From the NCBI RefSeq assembly GCF_947331435.1, contig NZ_CAMZOF010000007.1, positions 434,001 through 498,000 of the forward strand: DNA of 64,000 bases. Reading direction: 5' to 3'. Source of the stretch: Pelagibius sp. Alg239-R121. GTDB lineage: Bacteria; Pseudomonadota; Alphaproteobacteria; Kiloniellales; Kiloniellaceae. Both the position numbers and the translations under genes were made by a program. Below, piece after piece: positions 33,022 to 42,398 of this stretch. Numbering within the stretch: the first letter of the stretch is position 1; each line of letters opens with the position of its first letter. The notes under the pieces were generated by a model, which was given only the letters and a program-made list of their open reading frames with translations, was not told the DNA's origin and did no database searches.

Positions 33022-33594
33022 ATGACTGCCATTCACGAATTGACCCTCGACGAATTTCTGTCGCTGAATAACGCGGGACGGCAACAGGCCGAAAGTCCGG
33101 CAGAGCAGGATATGGGCGCCTTGCGATTGGCATATGCCGATCAATGGCGGCCGGACACTTTGTCGCCCGTGCCGGGGCGTGATGGTCGTTACGCTTTGGC
33201 CGCTGACTGGTTTGCCACTGCTTTTCTGCTCGCCCGGAGTGGCCGAAGGGGGAGTCCGCCGGCCGATACGCAGGCGGCTTGGGAGATTGCGGGCATTTTT
33301 TCCGAGAACCTGTTGTTTCTTGGGCGTCCGCATCGGGGCGCCTTGCTATCAACCGAGCTGCAGATTTTCGGATTTTCTGTGCGTGGCGGACGCGTAGGAC
33401 GATTGCCGGCCTGCACGCCTATCGGCGTGATCGCGCGCAAGTCCGCGTATCGTATCTCGATCCGCCGGGCGATTGCGGCAGGATTGGAAATTTCCGAGAG
33501 TGTATTGAGCGATTACCGAAACCTCGTTAAGGAGAAAAAAGCAAGGGACGAGACCGGTGTGACAGCGCTGAAGGAAGCTGGAGCTTCTGGATAA
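33022..33594 (+). CDS. Hypothetical protein (190 aa)
   Basis: Started at an ATG at 33022; the frame is open from a TTG at 33007, and neither has a strong ribosome site. The product is soluble with an Ala/Arg-rich core (YALAADWFATAFLLARSGRRG; RKSAYRISIRRAIAAGLEISESVLSDY). It has a lysine-rich C-terminal tail. No recognised motif. It follows the DUF2786-like gene after 34 bases on the same strand, and base composition resembles neighbouring genes, which supports coding. Confidence 0.5.
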   Translation: MTAIHELTLDEFLSLNNAGRQQAESPAEQDMGALRLAYADQWRPDTLSPVPGRDGRYALAADWFATAFLLARSGRRGSPPADTQAAWEIAGIFSENLLFLGRPHRGALLSTELQIFGFSVRGGRVGRLPACTPIGVIARKSAYRISIRRAIAAGLEISESVLSDYRNLVKEKKARDETGVTALKEAGASG

Positions 33595-33719
33595 CGAAGT
33601 CCGCGCGCACGGTATGTTTCGGGCTATAGTTATTTATAACGACAAAGTGTATGCGCCGGTCAGGGGCATCGGCATAGACTTATTGTGAGTGTTATCGGGG
33701 GTCACGAGGGAAGTGCTGC

Positions 33720-34520
33720 ATGAATAGGCAACGGTTTGAGCAGGGAGACATTGTATTTCGCGAAGGCGACCTGAGCGACAGCGTCTTTCGTCTGATTTCC
33801 GGCGAAGTCGAGATTATTAAGGAACTGCGTGGCAGGGATGTGATTCTGGGGCGGGTCGGTCCCAGTGAGTATTTCGGTGAAATGGGTGTCATTGAAGGGC
33901 GGCCGCGCAGTGCGACAGTCAAAGCGGTTGTGGCGCTGGAAGTCGAAACCATACAACGCGACGATTTTCTTCGGCGTGTCAGCGAGGATGCGGATACGGC
34001 GTTCGAGCTGATGCAGCGCCTAAGCGAGCGGCTGCACACGCTTGACGACGCCTTTGCGGCATCGGTCGTGGTCGGCGGACGCCGCAAGACCGATCCGGTT
34101 GTTGAGGAAGCCCCCAGCGATCGTCCGAGTTCGGGGCAGATTAGAATTCTCGCTGATTCAGATGCCGTTACGAAAGTGCTGCCTGTCGAGGGCTTGTCGC
34201 CACAGATTCTGCCGTTCTTCGTCGGGCGGCATCCGGTTGACGACGAGGCGTTGCCGCCGATCACAATCGATCTTCCACTCCACGACAGTGAGCCCTACCG
34301 CCTGGCAAAGGTCCACTTCTCCATTGCCAAGACGGCGAAGGGTTTTGCCATTCGGGATTTTCGAACTGAATTGGGAACCCGAGTCAATGCGGTGTCATTG
34401 GGTGAGCACTTTTCCCGAGACGTGACTTTGCTGCAGTCCGGCGCCAACAGCGTTATCGCCGGTGGTGACGATTCACCCTTCCGGTTCCGCATTGTGGTTG
34501 AGGAAGCACACCGGACGTGA
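33720..34520 (+). CDS. Cyclic-nucleotide-binding domain fused to an FHA-like domain
   Basis: A 266-residue soluble protein. Residues 1-110 form a Crp-type cNMP-binding beta-roll (FEQGDIVFREGDLSDSVFRLISGEVEIIKE; GEMGVIEGRPRSATVKA). A linker of about 50 residues leads to an FHA-like domain (about 165-262) with FFVGRHP at its start, the core AKVHFSIAKTAKGFAIRDF, and the final strand FRFRIVVEEA. There is no DNA-binding domain, so it is probably a signalling adaptor linking a nucleotide or ligand signal to phosphothreonine recognition. The phosphate-binding Ser/Asn pair of canonical FHA domains is not clearly conserved. Confidence 0.75.
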   Translation: MNRQRFEQGDIVFREGDLSDSVFRLISGEVEIIKELRGRDVILGRVGPSEYFGEMGVIEGRPRSATVKAVVALEVETIQRDDFLRRVSEDADTAFELMQRLSERLHTLDDAFAASVVVGGRRKTDPVVEEAPSDRPSSGQIRILADSDAVTKVLPVEGLSPQILPFFVGRHPVDDEALPPITIDLPLHDSEPYRLAKVHFSIAKTAKGFAIRDFRTELGTRVNAVSLGEHFSRDVTLLQSGANSVIAGGDDSPFRFRIVVEEAHRT

Positions 34521-34563
34521 CGGACGCCCGGCGAGCCGGATTATGATTGTCGATGGCTTTGTT

Positions 34564-36192
34564 TTAAGAATCGTCCAATAGATGATTTTTGTATTCTTCG
34601 CGCAGGCGGTTCTTGAGAATTTTTCCTGTGGCGCCAAGTGGCAGGGATTCCACAAAAATAATGTCATCTGGAAGCCACCACTTCGCAACCTGGTCGCTTA
34701 GATACGCGCGGATCGATTCGCTGTCCGGTTCTGCCTCGGGCCTTGGCACGACAAGCAATAGAGGCCGTTCATCCCATTTTTGATGCGCCACACCAATGAC
34801 GGCGGCCATGGCGACTGAAGGATGCCCCGTCGCTGCATTTTCGAGATCGATCGAACTGATCCATTCACCGCCGGATTTGATCATATCCTTCACCCGGTCG
34901 GTAATCTGCATGTAGCCGTTCGGGTCGATTGTCGCGACGTCCCCGGTCGAGAACCAGCCGTCTTCTCGGTGAGCGTTGTCGTCGTCCTGTTTGAAGTAAG
35001 CTTTGCAAACCCAAGGCCCGCTGATTTTCAGCTCGCCCTGTGCCTCGCCGTCGTGGGGCAGGGCAGTGCCGTCTTCGTCGACGATTTTGAGATCCACACC
35101 GAAAAGCTTGCGCCCCTGTTTGGTCTGCAGTTCGTAACGATCGTCGTCGGGCAGGCTGCGCTGGCGCTGTTTGACGACGTTTATTGTCCCGACCGGGCTT
35201 GTTTCGGTCATACCCCAGCCTTGCCGGACTTCGACGCCAAAGTCCTTTTCGAAGGCTTCGACCATCGACTTCGGAACTGCCGCGCCACCGATGACGACGA
35301 ACTCCAGCTTTTTCGGAGCGCGTCCGTGATCACGCATCGCCCGCAAGAGATCGAGCCAGATGGTTGGGACGCCGGCAGACGCGGTCACGCCTTCGGATTC
35401 CATAAGATCCCACAGGCTGTCGCCGTCGAGTTTGGGGCCCGGGTTGACCAGCTTGGTTCCGGTGAAAGGCGTTGCGTAGGGGATGCCCCAGGCATTGACA
35501 TGGAACATCGGAACGACGGGCAGCACCGCGGCTTTTTCCGAAAAATTCATGACTTCGGGAAGCGCAATGATGAGCGAGTGGAGAACGGTTGATCGATGGC
35601 TGTAGAGTACGCCCTTGGGATTTCCCGTCGTGCCGGAGGTGTAGCAGAGAGAAGAGGCTGTGTTCTCGTCGAATTCCGGCCAATCGAAAGTCTCGGACAC
35701 CTGTTCGAGCAGTTCTTCGTAGCACAGCAAGCCCGGAATCTTGCTGTCGGGCATATGGGCGCGATCGGTCAAGACCACGATGCCGCGGACCGTTTCAAGT
35801 TGCCCGTGAACGGCCTCGATCAGGGGCATAAAAGTGAGGTCGACGAACAGATAGCGGTCTTCTGCATGGTTCAGGATATAGGCAATCTGGGACGGATGCA
35901 GGCGAGGATTGACTGTGTGGCAGACTGCCCCGAAGCCCGAAACACCGTAGTAGATTTCGAAGTGTCGATAGCCGTTCCAGGCCAGGGTCGCGATCCGGTC
36001 GCCGCGTTCGATCCCAAATTTGTTCAAGACATTGGCCAGCCGTTGAGCACGTTGATGCGCTTCGGCGTAACTATAGCGATGAAGATCGCCCTCGACCCTG
36101 CGGGAAACAATTTCCTGCTCCGCATAAACCTCAGCGCCGTGTCGCAACAACGACGAGATCAGAAGGGGTTTCCCCATCATCAAGCCGAGCAT
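34564..36192 (-). CDS. Fatty acyl-CoA synthetase (AMP-dependent ligase)
   Basis: A 542-residue ANL-superfamily enzyme, close to AlkK/medium-to-long-chain acyl-CoA synthetases. It activates fatty acids as acyl-AMP, then acyl-CoA. Motifs: the P-loop [27 protein letters not shown] (adenine pocket), [12 protein letters not shown], and the C-terminal lysine region [21 protein letters not shown] precedes the ATG. It is convergent with the cNMP-FHA gene and likely monocistronic. Chain-length preference cannot be read directly. Confidence 0.9.
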   Translation of the reverse strand: MLGLMMGKPLLISSLLRHGAEVYAEQEIVSRRVEGDLHRYSYAEAHQRAQRLANVLNKFGIERGDRIATLAWNGYRHFEIYYGVSGFGAVCHTVNPRLHPSQIAYILNHAEDRYLFVDLTFMPLIEAVHGQLETVRGIVVLTDRAHMPDSKIPGLLCYEELLEQVSETFDWPEFDENTASSLCYTSGTTGNPKGVLYSHRSTVLHSLIIALPEVMNFSEKAAVLPVVPMFHVNAWGIPYATPFTGTKLVNPGPKLDGDSLWDLMESEGVTASAGVPTIWLDLLRAMRDHGRAPKKLEFVVIGGAAVPKSMVEAFEKDFGVEVRQGWGMTETSPVGTINVVKQRQRSLPDDDRYELQTKQGRKLFGVDLKIVDEDGTALPHDGEAQGELKISGPWVCKAYFKQDDDNAHREDGWFSTGDVATIDPNGYMQITDRVKDMIKSGGEWISSIDLENAATGHPSVAMAAVIGVAHQKWDERPLLLVVPRPEAEPDSESIRAYLSDQVAKWWLPDDIIFVESLPLGATGKILKNRLREEYKNHLLDDS

Positions 36193-36374
36193 GTCCTAGC
36201 CTCCCGCTCATTGTTTTTTGCTCGTGATCGAGCCTGCTACCGGTCTTGTGCCGGGTCCATTCACTTGAACACGGAACGCGCGTTTGCTTCAAGCTTCGTA
36301 GAATTGTGAGACGGTCGAAAGCGTCAAACCTGCGGCAATCGTCGCCGGCAACGGGGAGGATAGAGTGAGGGCGA

Positions 36375-36674
36375 TTAGTGGCCGCCGCCGTGTGACCGGA
36401 ACCAGGCACCGGCCACGAGCCGGTGACCCTGGTCGGCCGAATTCGCGAAGATATGCGCCTGGGCATCGCATGTGATCTCGTCTTCGCTGATCAGGTTTAA
36501 CGTTTCCATCACGATCGCGGGAAAGACATCGCAAAACTCCTCAAAGTCGGGAATCATTTCCTGGAGATTTTCGTGAAAATCGTTGATCAGGAGAACGCGT
36601 TTTTCCCAAGCCATAGGTTTAAGCTGGCGCGCCCATATACGGGCAAGTTCTTTTGGCAGCTGTCCTGATTTCAT
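36375..36674 (-). CDS. Hypothetical protein (99 aa)
   Basis: Started at the ATG at 36674 with a GGGGGAA site upstream; a longer frame opens at 36725. The soluble, helical product begins MKSGQLPKELARIWARQL and includes LLINDFHENLQEMIPDFEEFCDVFPAIVMETL. It ends with a glycine/histidine tail (FRSHGGGH) that might bind a metal. There are no close neighbours on this strand and no recognised family. Confidence 0.5.
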   Translation of the reverse strand: MKSGQLPKELARIWARQLKPMAWEKRVLLINDFHENLQEMIPDFEEFCDVFPAIVMETLNLISEDEITCDAQAHIFANSADQGHRLVAGAWFRSHGGGH

Positions 36675-37129
36675 CGTTCCCCCAGCGATAGGCTCACGCG
36701 AAACGTGGGAGGGGGCCGGTGACAAAGCAAAAGGCTTGTGGAACGACGTTTAAAGAAGCACGCCAGGGCAAATGAGTTGCCCACCGCCGATTCCGAAACT
36801 ACTACCCGCTGATTCTGTCACGCCGATCGAACCCGCGTCCTCACCGCTTCACACAAAGACAGTCTACAATATAACACAGTCTGGATCGACGAGGGTTAAC
36901 AACGCGAAATCAATAGGTTGCAAGCTTATTCAATCACCAATTATGGGCTGAAATTACGACCGAAACGAGCAGGAACGATTGATCGCCAAGCGGAAAAAAT
37001 TATCGATTCTCGTTAGTTAGAGCCATATACACGACATAACTCATGCGGCGAATGCCGTTCATCAGATTCACCCGAATCGGTCTGTCTCAAAATGTTGAAT
37101 TCAATATGGTCGAGTCGGCAGAGGTGTCG
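36675..37129. other. 455-base AT-rich gap, no gene seen
   Basis: No frame with a convincing start was found on either strand. Bases 36860-37110 are AT-rich relative to their surroundings. No hairpin with a T run, tRNA-like fold or repeat was recognised. Confidence 0.5.
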
Positions 37130-37372
37130 TCATCCGCCTAGATTGAGGTCGCTTGAAATCACGTAATCAAGGAGTTTGAAGAGAAGAACGTAGCCGGACC
37201 CCGAAATCATAAACAGTGTGATCAGTGCAAAATAACCGCGCAGCTTTTTGGTTTTGACGGCGATCTCTGTCTGCGCGTCAACTTCAGCCGGTTGAGTCGT
37301 GTGAGACAGATGAACCGGCGCTTCCGCAGCTGGTTTAAAGTGATTCAGATCAGCACCTTGTAGAGTGGGCAT
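37130..37372 (-). CDS. Small single-pass membrane protein (80 aa)
   Basis: An 80-residue protein with a soluble N-terminal half (MPTLQGADLNHFKPAAEAPV). A lysine-bounded transmembrane helix follows (KKLRGYFALITLFMISGSGYVLLFKLLDYVI), then a short tail. A GGGGGGA site precedes the ATG. No family recognised. It lies downstream of the flavoprotein gene on the same strand, separated by about 200 bases that include a perfect 10-bp inverted repeat. Confidence 0.6.
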   Translation of the reverse strand: MPTLQGADLNHFKPAAEAPVHLSHTTQPAEVDAQTEIAVKTKKLRGYFALITLFMISGSGYVLLFKLLDYVISSDLNLGG

Positions 37373-37452
37373 TGTCGCCAGTCCCCCCTGCCATGCTCAG
37401 TGCTTCGTGAGCGAAACGCTAAAGTTGAGTTACACAGAACAATGGACGAGAT

Positions 37453-37500
37453 CCATCGTATGCGGCGGAACATTAGGGTTCATTTGTGACCATACGATGG
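37453..37500. repeat. Perfect 10-bp inverted repeat between two minus-strand genes
   Basis: CCATCGTATG (37453-37462) and CATACGATGG (37491-37500) pair perfectly across a 28-base spacer. No T run follows on the minus strand. It could be a regulator site for the small membrane protein or an mRNA 3'-end stabiliser of the flavoprotein transcript. Confidence 0.5.
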
Positions 37501-37576
37501 CAGCTACAGAAAAATCCTGTGACATCGGCGTGGCCGTTTGTTCCACAGTTCACCGCCGAACCCATACTCTCGTGCG

Positions 37577-38845
37577 TCAGGAGTTGAGGCTGCCATTGGA
37601 ATTTCTCAACATCCAGCGTTCGACGCCCTCGGCGGCACAAACAGCCGTGGCGATGGTTCCCTGCAATAGGTATCCGCCCGTTGGCGCATCCCAATCCAGC
37701 ATTTCTCCCGCGGCGAAAACACCGGGCAGCGACTTGATCATGAGATCCTGGCTCAAGCCTTCGATTTGAACCCCGCCGGTTGATGAAATCGCGCGCTCGA
37801 GCGATTGAGAGGCGGTCAGCGTAAGCGGTACGGCTTTAACCGCCTGTGCGATCAGATCGGGCGTTGTCAGGGAGTCGGCAGGAACGCACTCCCGTATCAG
37901 AGCGGTTGCGGCTGGTGAGAGCTTGATGGATTTCCTCAATCGGCTCGAGAGACTGTCCTTCGGACGTTGGGTAGCTAATCGCTGCGCAATCTTTGCCTGC
38001 TCGAGATCGGGCTTGAGGTCGAGCACGACACGAGCCGTGCCATCCGCCTTCAGTTCTTCCCTTAAGGTCCGGCCCAGGGCGTAGATACCGCCGCCCTCGA
38101 CACCATACCGGGCGATCATGATTTCACCGCGAGCTTGTGCGGCATCAGTCTTCAACAACAGGTTTTTCAACGCTGTACCCGCATGACGTTGCGCAAAAAT
38201 CTCACTCCATTGCACGTCGAAGCCGCAGTTGCTGGGCTGAAAATCAGCGCACGCGACACCCATTGCCTTGAGATGTTCCAACCATCGCCCGTCGGACCCC
38301 ATCCGCGGCCAGCTGGCGCCACCCAATGCCAAGAGAACTGCGTCGGCCGCGTCCTCCAGCCTGGCGCCATTCTGGTCTAGCAAATCCAGAGTGATTGATC
38401 GGGAGGGGCTTTGTCCCCGTGAGATAGCAAGCTTCGTCAGTCGATGCTCAGGCTTGAGAACCACGCCCTGGTCGCGCAATCGCACCAGCCAGGCGCGAAG
38501 CAACGGTGAGGCCTTGAGTGAGGTTGGGAAGACACGACCACTGGAGCCGACGAAAGTAGGGACACCAAGGTCGTCGCTCCAGGCTCGGAGGTCGTTTGGA
38601 GAGAAGTGCGAAATTTTGCCGCGAAAGAAATCTAAATTCGGGCCATAACGCTTTAAAAATTGTTCAATGGTCTCGGAATGAGTCAGATTGAGCCCGCCGC
38701 GGCCCGCCAATAGAAATTTACGACCGAACGAAGCTTTTGCTTCGTACAGCGTGACCGTAAAGTTTTTCCTAGAGAGAATCTGCGCCGCCATCAGGCCCGC
38801 TGGACCGCCGCCGACAATGGCAATTCTCGGAACGGCAGCATCCAC
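37577..38845 (-). CDS. FAD-dependent flavoprotein, HI0933/BaiN-like (TIGR03862 type)
   Basis: A 422-residue protein started at GTG (38845) with GGAGG 8 bases upstream; a TTG at 38866 is also in frame. The N-terminal dinucleotide-binding motif is IAIVGGGPAGLMAAQILSRK. The HI0933-family signature GRKFLLAGRGGLNLTHSE is clear, as is the C-terminal FAD segment PGVFAAGEMLDWDAPTGGYLLQGTIATA. Family members are flavin oxidoreductases of mostly unknown physiological substrate. No partner genes adjoin it. Confidence 0.88.
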   Translation of the reverse strand: MDAAVPRIAIVGGGPAGLMAAQILSRKNFTVTLYEAKASFGRKFLLAGRGGLNLTHSETIEQFLKRYGPNLDFFRGKISHFSPNDLRAWSDDLGVPTFVGSSGRVFPTSLKASPLLRAWLVRLRDQGVVLKPEHRLTKLAISRGQSPSRSITLDLLDQNGARLEDAADAVLLALGGASWPRMGSDGRWLEHLKAMGVACADFQPSNCGFDVQWSEIFAQRHAGTALKNLLLKTDAAQARGEIMIARYGVEGGGIYALGRTLREELKADGTARVVLDLKPDLEQAKIAQRLATQRPKDSLSSRLRKSIKLSPAATALIRECVPADSLTTPDLIAQAVKAVPLTLTASQSLERAISSTGGVQIEGLSQDLMIKSLPGVFAAGEMLDWDAPTGGYLLQGTIATAVCAAEGVERWMLRNSNGSLNS

Positions 38846-39196
38846 TAAAACGACCTCCAAGACCAATCCGGTTGTGCTCGAGCGCGTGCGTTCTTGTTGG
38901 GATCAATCAAAAACTCAAAACACCTTCCAATCTGCGGAACGAGAAGCTTGGAAAGGCGTCATTTCGCGTGAAAGCGAAACGATCACGTCCAAGGTATTTT
39001 GCCGCGCGCGCTGCCGCGCCTTGTTACACGCCCTCGCGACCAGGATGCAAGTTTTCGGGCTCCAAGCCCCGCGACAATCGATCAGATGAGGGGTTTGATG
39101 AGAGGAATCTACAAATAGCCACCCGTTTGTCACAGCTATTTGGGTTAGATGCAGGTGCGTTCTACTCGGAAAAGATGTTAGTATACACCTTATTTT
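38846..39196. other. 351-base gap, no gene seen
   Basis: Several overlapping open frames occur here, but none has a ribosome site and family-like sequence. A TTTCGC/GCGAAA hairpin near 38962-38979 is the only local structure noticed. The right end is AT-rich and may hold the promoter of the 39197 gene. Confidence 0.4.
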
Positions 39197-39640
39197 GTGG
39201 TCGGATATTTTGGGATGGTCATAAGGCTCATGCGATTTCTCATGAAATGGTGGAGAAAGCAGCCAGAGCTTCGATCAGAAGCGTTGGATGAATTTGCTGC
39301 TCGACCTGAGATCTTGCGGCCTCGAATTCATCGCAAAATGCTGCCTGTACTCCGGTACCTGGAATCGCTCCACAACACCCATGCGGATTTGACATTCCGC
39401 TACGTCGGACCTAACGAAATGAATGGCCAGGCCGAAGAGTTGCAGGTCTTTCTGGCGTTCGAAGAATTAGGCCGCAGTATCACGATCCGCTACCTCGACA
39501 GCCTGGGACGGTACATCATCGAAGATCCGCGTGACGGTCGTGCCCATCAGGCGGATGAAGGGAATGTCTTGACCAATCTTGCATCAGTTCTGGAGGAGTA
39601 TCTTCCCGATCATAACCGCCGTAATCGGCCGTCTGCGTGA
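39197..39640 (+). CDS. Hypothetical protein (up to 147 aa)
   Basis: The frame is open from a GTG at 39197; ATGs at 39215, 39230 and 39242 are alternative starts and none has a decisive ribosome site. The N-terminus is hydrophobic and basic (VIRLMRFLMKWWRKQPE). The body contains LRYLESLHNTHADLTFRYVGPNEMNGQAEELQVFLAFEELGRSITIRYLDSLGRYII, suggesting a small alpha/beta domain. No recognised family. It is convergent with the Bcr/CflA pump, 50 bases apart. Confidence 0.5.
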   Translation: MVGYFGMVIRLMRFLMKWWRKQPELRSEALDEFAARPEILRPRIHRKMLPVLRYLESLHNTHADLTFRYVGPNEMNGQAEELQVFLAFEELGRSITIRYLDSLGRYIIEDPRDGRAHQADEGNVLTNLASVLEEYLPDHNRRNRPSA

Positions 39641-39690
39641 TCGTAGATGCCAACATGGCGAGATAAGGGGCCGACTTCGCTTGAGGTCAC

Positions 39691-40893
39691 TCAGGACGTC
39701 GAAGGTAGCGAATTCGCTTTCCTGTAGCTTGCATGGGCGTGAATTGCGACAGCGGTAAAACTGGTGATCAAAATCGTGAATATCATTGGAAATGCACTAT
39801 CGCTCTGCAGATAACCCACCAAAAGCGAGACGGCAGCCGCTACCGTCATCTGCAGGAAGCCCGAGAGTCCGGCCGCGGCGCCTGCGATCCTGGGGTTGAC
39901 GCTTACGCCACCCGCTGTGGCACTGGGCAAGCTCAATCCATTGCCGAACGTTATGATAGCCATTGGCCCGAAAATGGTAATCAGGTTTATGTGATCCGAG
40001 AGCGCAAAGATACACATCGACGAGGCGCCAACGAGAGAAACGCTGGAGCCGATCGTAATCATGCGATCCGTACCTACGCGCTCTGCAACGCGCCCAGTGA
40101 CAAAATTCCCAGACATATATCCAAACGCGACGGCCATGAAACAAATGCCGAAAGTGGACTTCGTTTGCTCCATTAACTCAATGGCGACGAAAGGGCCGCC
40201 CGACAAAAACGCGAAAAATGTGGCTGATGTGAAGGTTGCGTTGAGGGCATAGTTTCGGAAATTCCGCGATCTCAACAGATTGTCGTAACTGGATGCCATG
40301 CCCATAAGACCAGGTATTGGGCGAAGATCGAAGTTGGTTTCGGGAAGCTTTAATGAGGTGGCAAGCAATACAATGAAGCCTGCAACGGCGACAAAAAGAA
40401 ACCCTGCGCGCCAACTGAACCATTCGTCCAGAAAACCACCTATCAAGGGTGCGATCATGGGCACGACCACCATGCCGACCGTGATGTAACCGATCATGCT
40501 TGCCGACTTTTCGCGGCTGTGCATATCGCGCACGATGGCACGGCTGAGAACCATTCCGGCGCAACCGCCAACGGCTTGAACGGTTCTGCCGAGGAGCAGC
40601 CAAAAAATCGAAGTTGCAAACGCGGACGCGATGCTTCCTATAAGAAACAGACAAAGTCCTGCCAAGAGAACCGGACGCCTGCCGAATCGGTCGGAGAGTG
40701 GGCCGTACAGCAGTTGCGCGATGGCCATGCCAATAAGATACAGCGTAACCGTCAGCTGGATTGTACCGTAACTGACGTTGAAAACGCTTTGCATGCCAGG
40801 CATCGAGGGCGTGAAAATATTCAGCGCCAAGGGGCCGACCGCTGCTACGGCAATCAGATTTATAATTGATGGACGAGGGGAGTCAGTCGTCAC
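39691..40893 (-). CDS. Bcr/CflA-family MFS drug efflux transporter
   Basis: A 12-helix MFS protein of about 400 residues. The start is placed at a GTG at 40893, which has AGGAGG 12 bases upstream; the frame is open to a GTG at 40959. The Bcr/CflA pattern is clear: LALNIFTPSMPGM in helix 1, motif A GPLSDRFGRRPVLLAG between helices 2 and 3, and the conserved LGRTVQAVGGCAGMVLSRAIVRD. Such H+ antiporters export drugs such as bicyclomycin or sulfonamides, or amino-acid derivatives. Monocistronic; physiological substrate unknown. Confidence 0.9.
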   Translation of the reverse strand: MTTDSPRPSIINLIAVAAVGPLALNIFTPSMPGMQSVFNVSYGTIQLTVTLYLIGMAIAQLLYGPLSDRFGRRPVLLAGLCLFLIGSIASAFATSIFWLLLGRTVQAVGGCAGMVLSRAIVRDMHSREKSASMIGYITVGMVVVPMIAPLIGGFLDEWFSWRAGFLFVAVAGFIVLLATSLKLPETNFDLRPIPGLMGMASSYDNLLRSRNFRNYALNATFTSATFFAFLSGGPFVAIELMEQTKSTFGICFMAVAFGYMSGNFVTGRVAERVGTDRMITIGSSVSLVGASSMCIFALSDHINLITIFGPMAIITFGNGLSLPSATAGGVSVNPRIAGAAAGLSGFLQMTVAAAVSLLVGYLQSDSAFPMIFTILITSFTAVAIHAHASYRKANSLPSTS

Positions 40894-41271
40894 GTCGCGA
40901 GAGGGCCTCCTTGGCAAAAGGTGGATTGGTCGATCGCAGCTATCGGTGGGTTTTTTCACGGTCGCAGAATACTGACACTACATTCCGTGCCCGGCCCTGT
41001 CGCCCCAAACTTACGACTTTCCCTCGGCTATGCTCTGCGAAAGGACTTGCGGCTCGAACCTCATAGCATCGCTTTGATGAAATCCTGCGTTGTTTGCGTA
41101 TGTTCTTAGGAAACAAACTTTTGAGTGCCGGTAAGAGCAAAAATGCTCGCGGGGATTATTTATTTAATCACTAGAAAAGAAATTAAATACAATAGGAATC
41201 AAATTTTCTTTTCTTTCCATTTGTCAAAGTGTATAGCCGAACACGCTTGCGGTTTCCCATAAAGAATTTCT
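40894..41271. other. 378-base gap with AT-rich promoter-like end
   Basis: This gap is divergent between the MFS gene and the PAS gene. Bases 41150-41215 are strongly AT-rich, including a TTTATTTAATCA stretch, and probably contain the PAS-gene promoter. The small frames present overlap each other and show no family-like sequence. No RNA gene recognised. Confidence 0.45.
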
Positions 41272-41748
41272 ATGTTTGATGTCAAACAATCGTCTATTGC
41301 TTTTCGAGACACCATAAAACCTGAGCCTCTAATAAGGCTTTATGACTACTGGTTGTCAAAGTCGGCGCAAGGACGGATACCCAGCCGTGCACAGATCGAT
41401 CCGCTCGATGTACCAGACCTGCTTTCGATTATTTTCCTTATCGATGTTATTGAAAGCGGCGACGAACCAGAGTTTCGCTTTCGTCTGGTTGGGAGCAAAA
41501 TTACGGAAGTCGTAGGGTCCGATCCGACGGGCCGGAGCTTCTCGGCGTTTTACGACGAAGCAAATCTCGGACCGATGACAGAGATCTACAACGAGGTCAC
41601 CCGGAGCGGAGAGCCTTTCGTAAATAATTCGACTGCGCCATTCTCGGACAAGGATTATGTGAGACTGGCGCGCTTGCTTCTGCCGCTATCGGAAAGCGGT
41701 AGCCGTGTCGACATGATCCTCGGCGCCTTGTTTTTCGAAAACGTCTAG
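41272..41748 (+). CDS. PAS-domain protein, PAS_5 type
   Basis: A 158-residue soluble protein that consists almost entirely of one PAS fold. The motifs LYDYWLSKSAQGRIPSRAQIDPLDVPDLLSIIFLIDVI and FRFRLVGSKITEVVGSDPTGRSF are those of the PAS_5 family, common in multiple copies in Rhodospirillales. There is no output domain, so it may act as a sensor module binding a small ligand or partner. It is followed by the broken SnoaL-like gene 106 bases later. Confidence 0.82.
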   Translation: MFDVKQSSIAFRDTIKPEPLIRLYDYWLSKSAQGRIPSRAQIDPLDVPDLLSIIFLIDVIESGDEPEFRFRLVGSKITEVVGSDPTGRSFSAFYDEANLGPMTEIYNEVTRSGEPFVNNSTAPFSDKDYVRLARLLLPLSESGSRVDMILGALFFENV

Positions 41749-41854
41749 CGCACGGAAGCGACTTTTTACTGCGAAAGCCGTCGATGTATCGTTTCCCTTG
41801 TTTCGGTCCCGACGTGCGACGAAGGTAAAATCGGGAAAACAAGCTTAAGACGCT

Positions 41855-42256
41855 TTGCATCAAGTCGACACAATACGGGTGGTCCAGGCACACTACGAAG
41901 CAATCAAGCGAAGAGACCTGACCGGCATCCTGCAAACTATAGCTGAAGACGTGATTTGGGAGTTTCCTGCTCCCGCAATAGTACCGTTTTCAGGTCTCTT
42001 TGAAGGCCTGGGCACCGTGCGAGATTTCTTTGTCGCGGTGGGTAGTTCTGTTTACGTCAGAGAGTTCGCTGTCGAGAGAATATTCGTCGAGAATGAGACG
42101 GCGATAACACTGGGAAGAGAACGCTTCGCCGTAAAAGCGACACACCAAGAGTGAGCCACATATTGGGTTCAAGTTCACACAGTTATTGATGGAAAGATTG
42201 CCAGGTTTCGCGAGTTCACGGATACCGCTGCCATCGCGGATGCCTACCGCCTGTAG
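41855..42256 (+). pseudogene. SnoaL-like (NTF2-fold) gene interrupted by in-frame TGA
   Basis: From a TTG at 41855 the frame encodes a SnoaL-like polyketide cyclase/NTF2 domain (VVQAHYEAIKRRDLTGILQTIAEDVIWEFP; FEGLGTVRDFF). It stops at TGA (42152-42154) after FAVKATHQE. The same frame then continues without interruption to TAG at 42254-42256. That part encodes YWVQVHTVIDGKIARFREF and then TDTAAIADAYRL, exactly the conserved last strands of the family. A single nonsense change has therefore split a 133-codon gene. Readthrough cannot be excluded but nothing suggests selenocysteine use. The start is weak. Confidence 0.75.
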
Positions 42257-42398
42257 CGGTGGTCACTGCTGCCTTAAAGGTTCTGCTTCCCGCCTATTCT
42301 CGGAAGTGACTTTGCGAAATCGTCCACAGTCCGCTTTAAGCCGGGATTGTGTTTTTCTGATGAATACTTCCTGATCCCATGGTATTCGCTCCGTCGGG

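Noticed and set aside
34822-36309. Long plus-strand frames opposite the acyl-CoA synthetase
   Set aside because: They mirror the conserved AMP-ligase codons and have no recognisable motifs or starts.
42152-42154. Selenocysteine codon in the SnoaL-like gene
   Set aside because: The family has no Cys or Sec at this site, no SECIS-like hairpin was noticed just after the TGA, and no selenoprotein machinery is visible.
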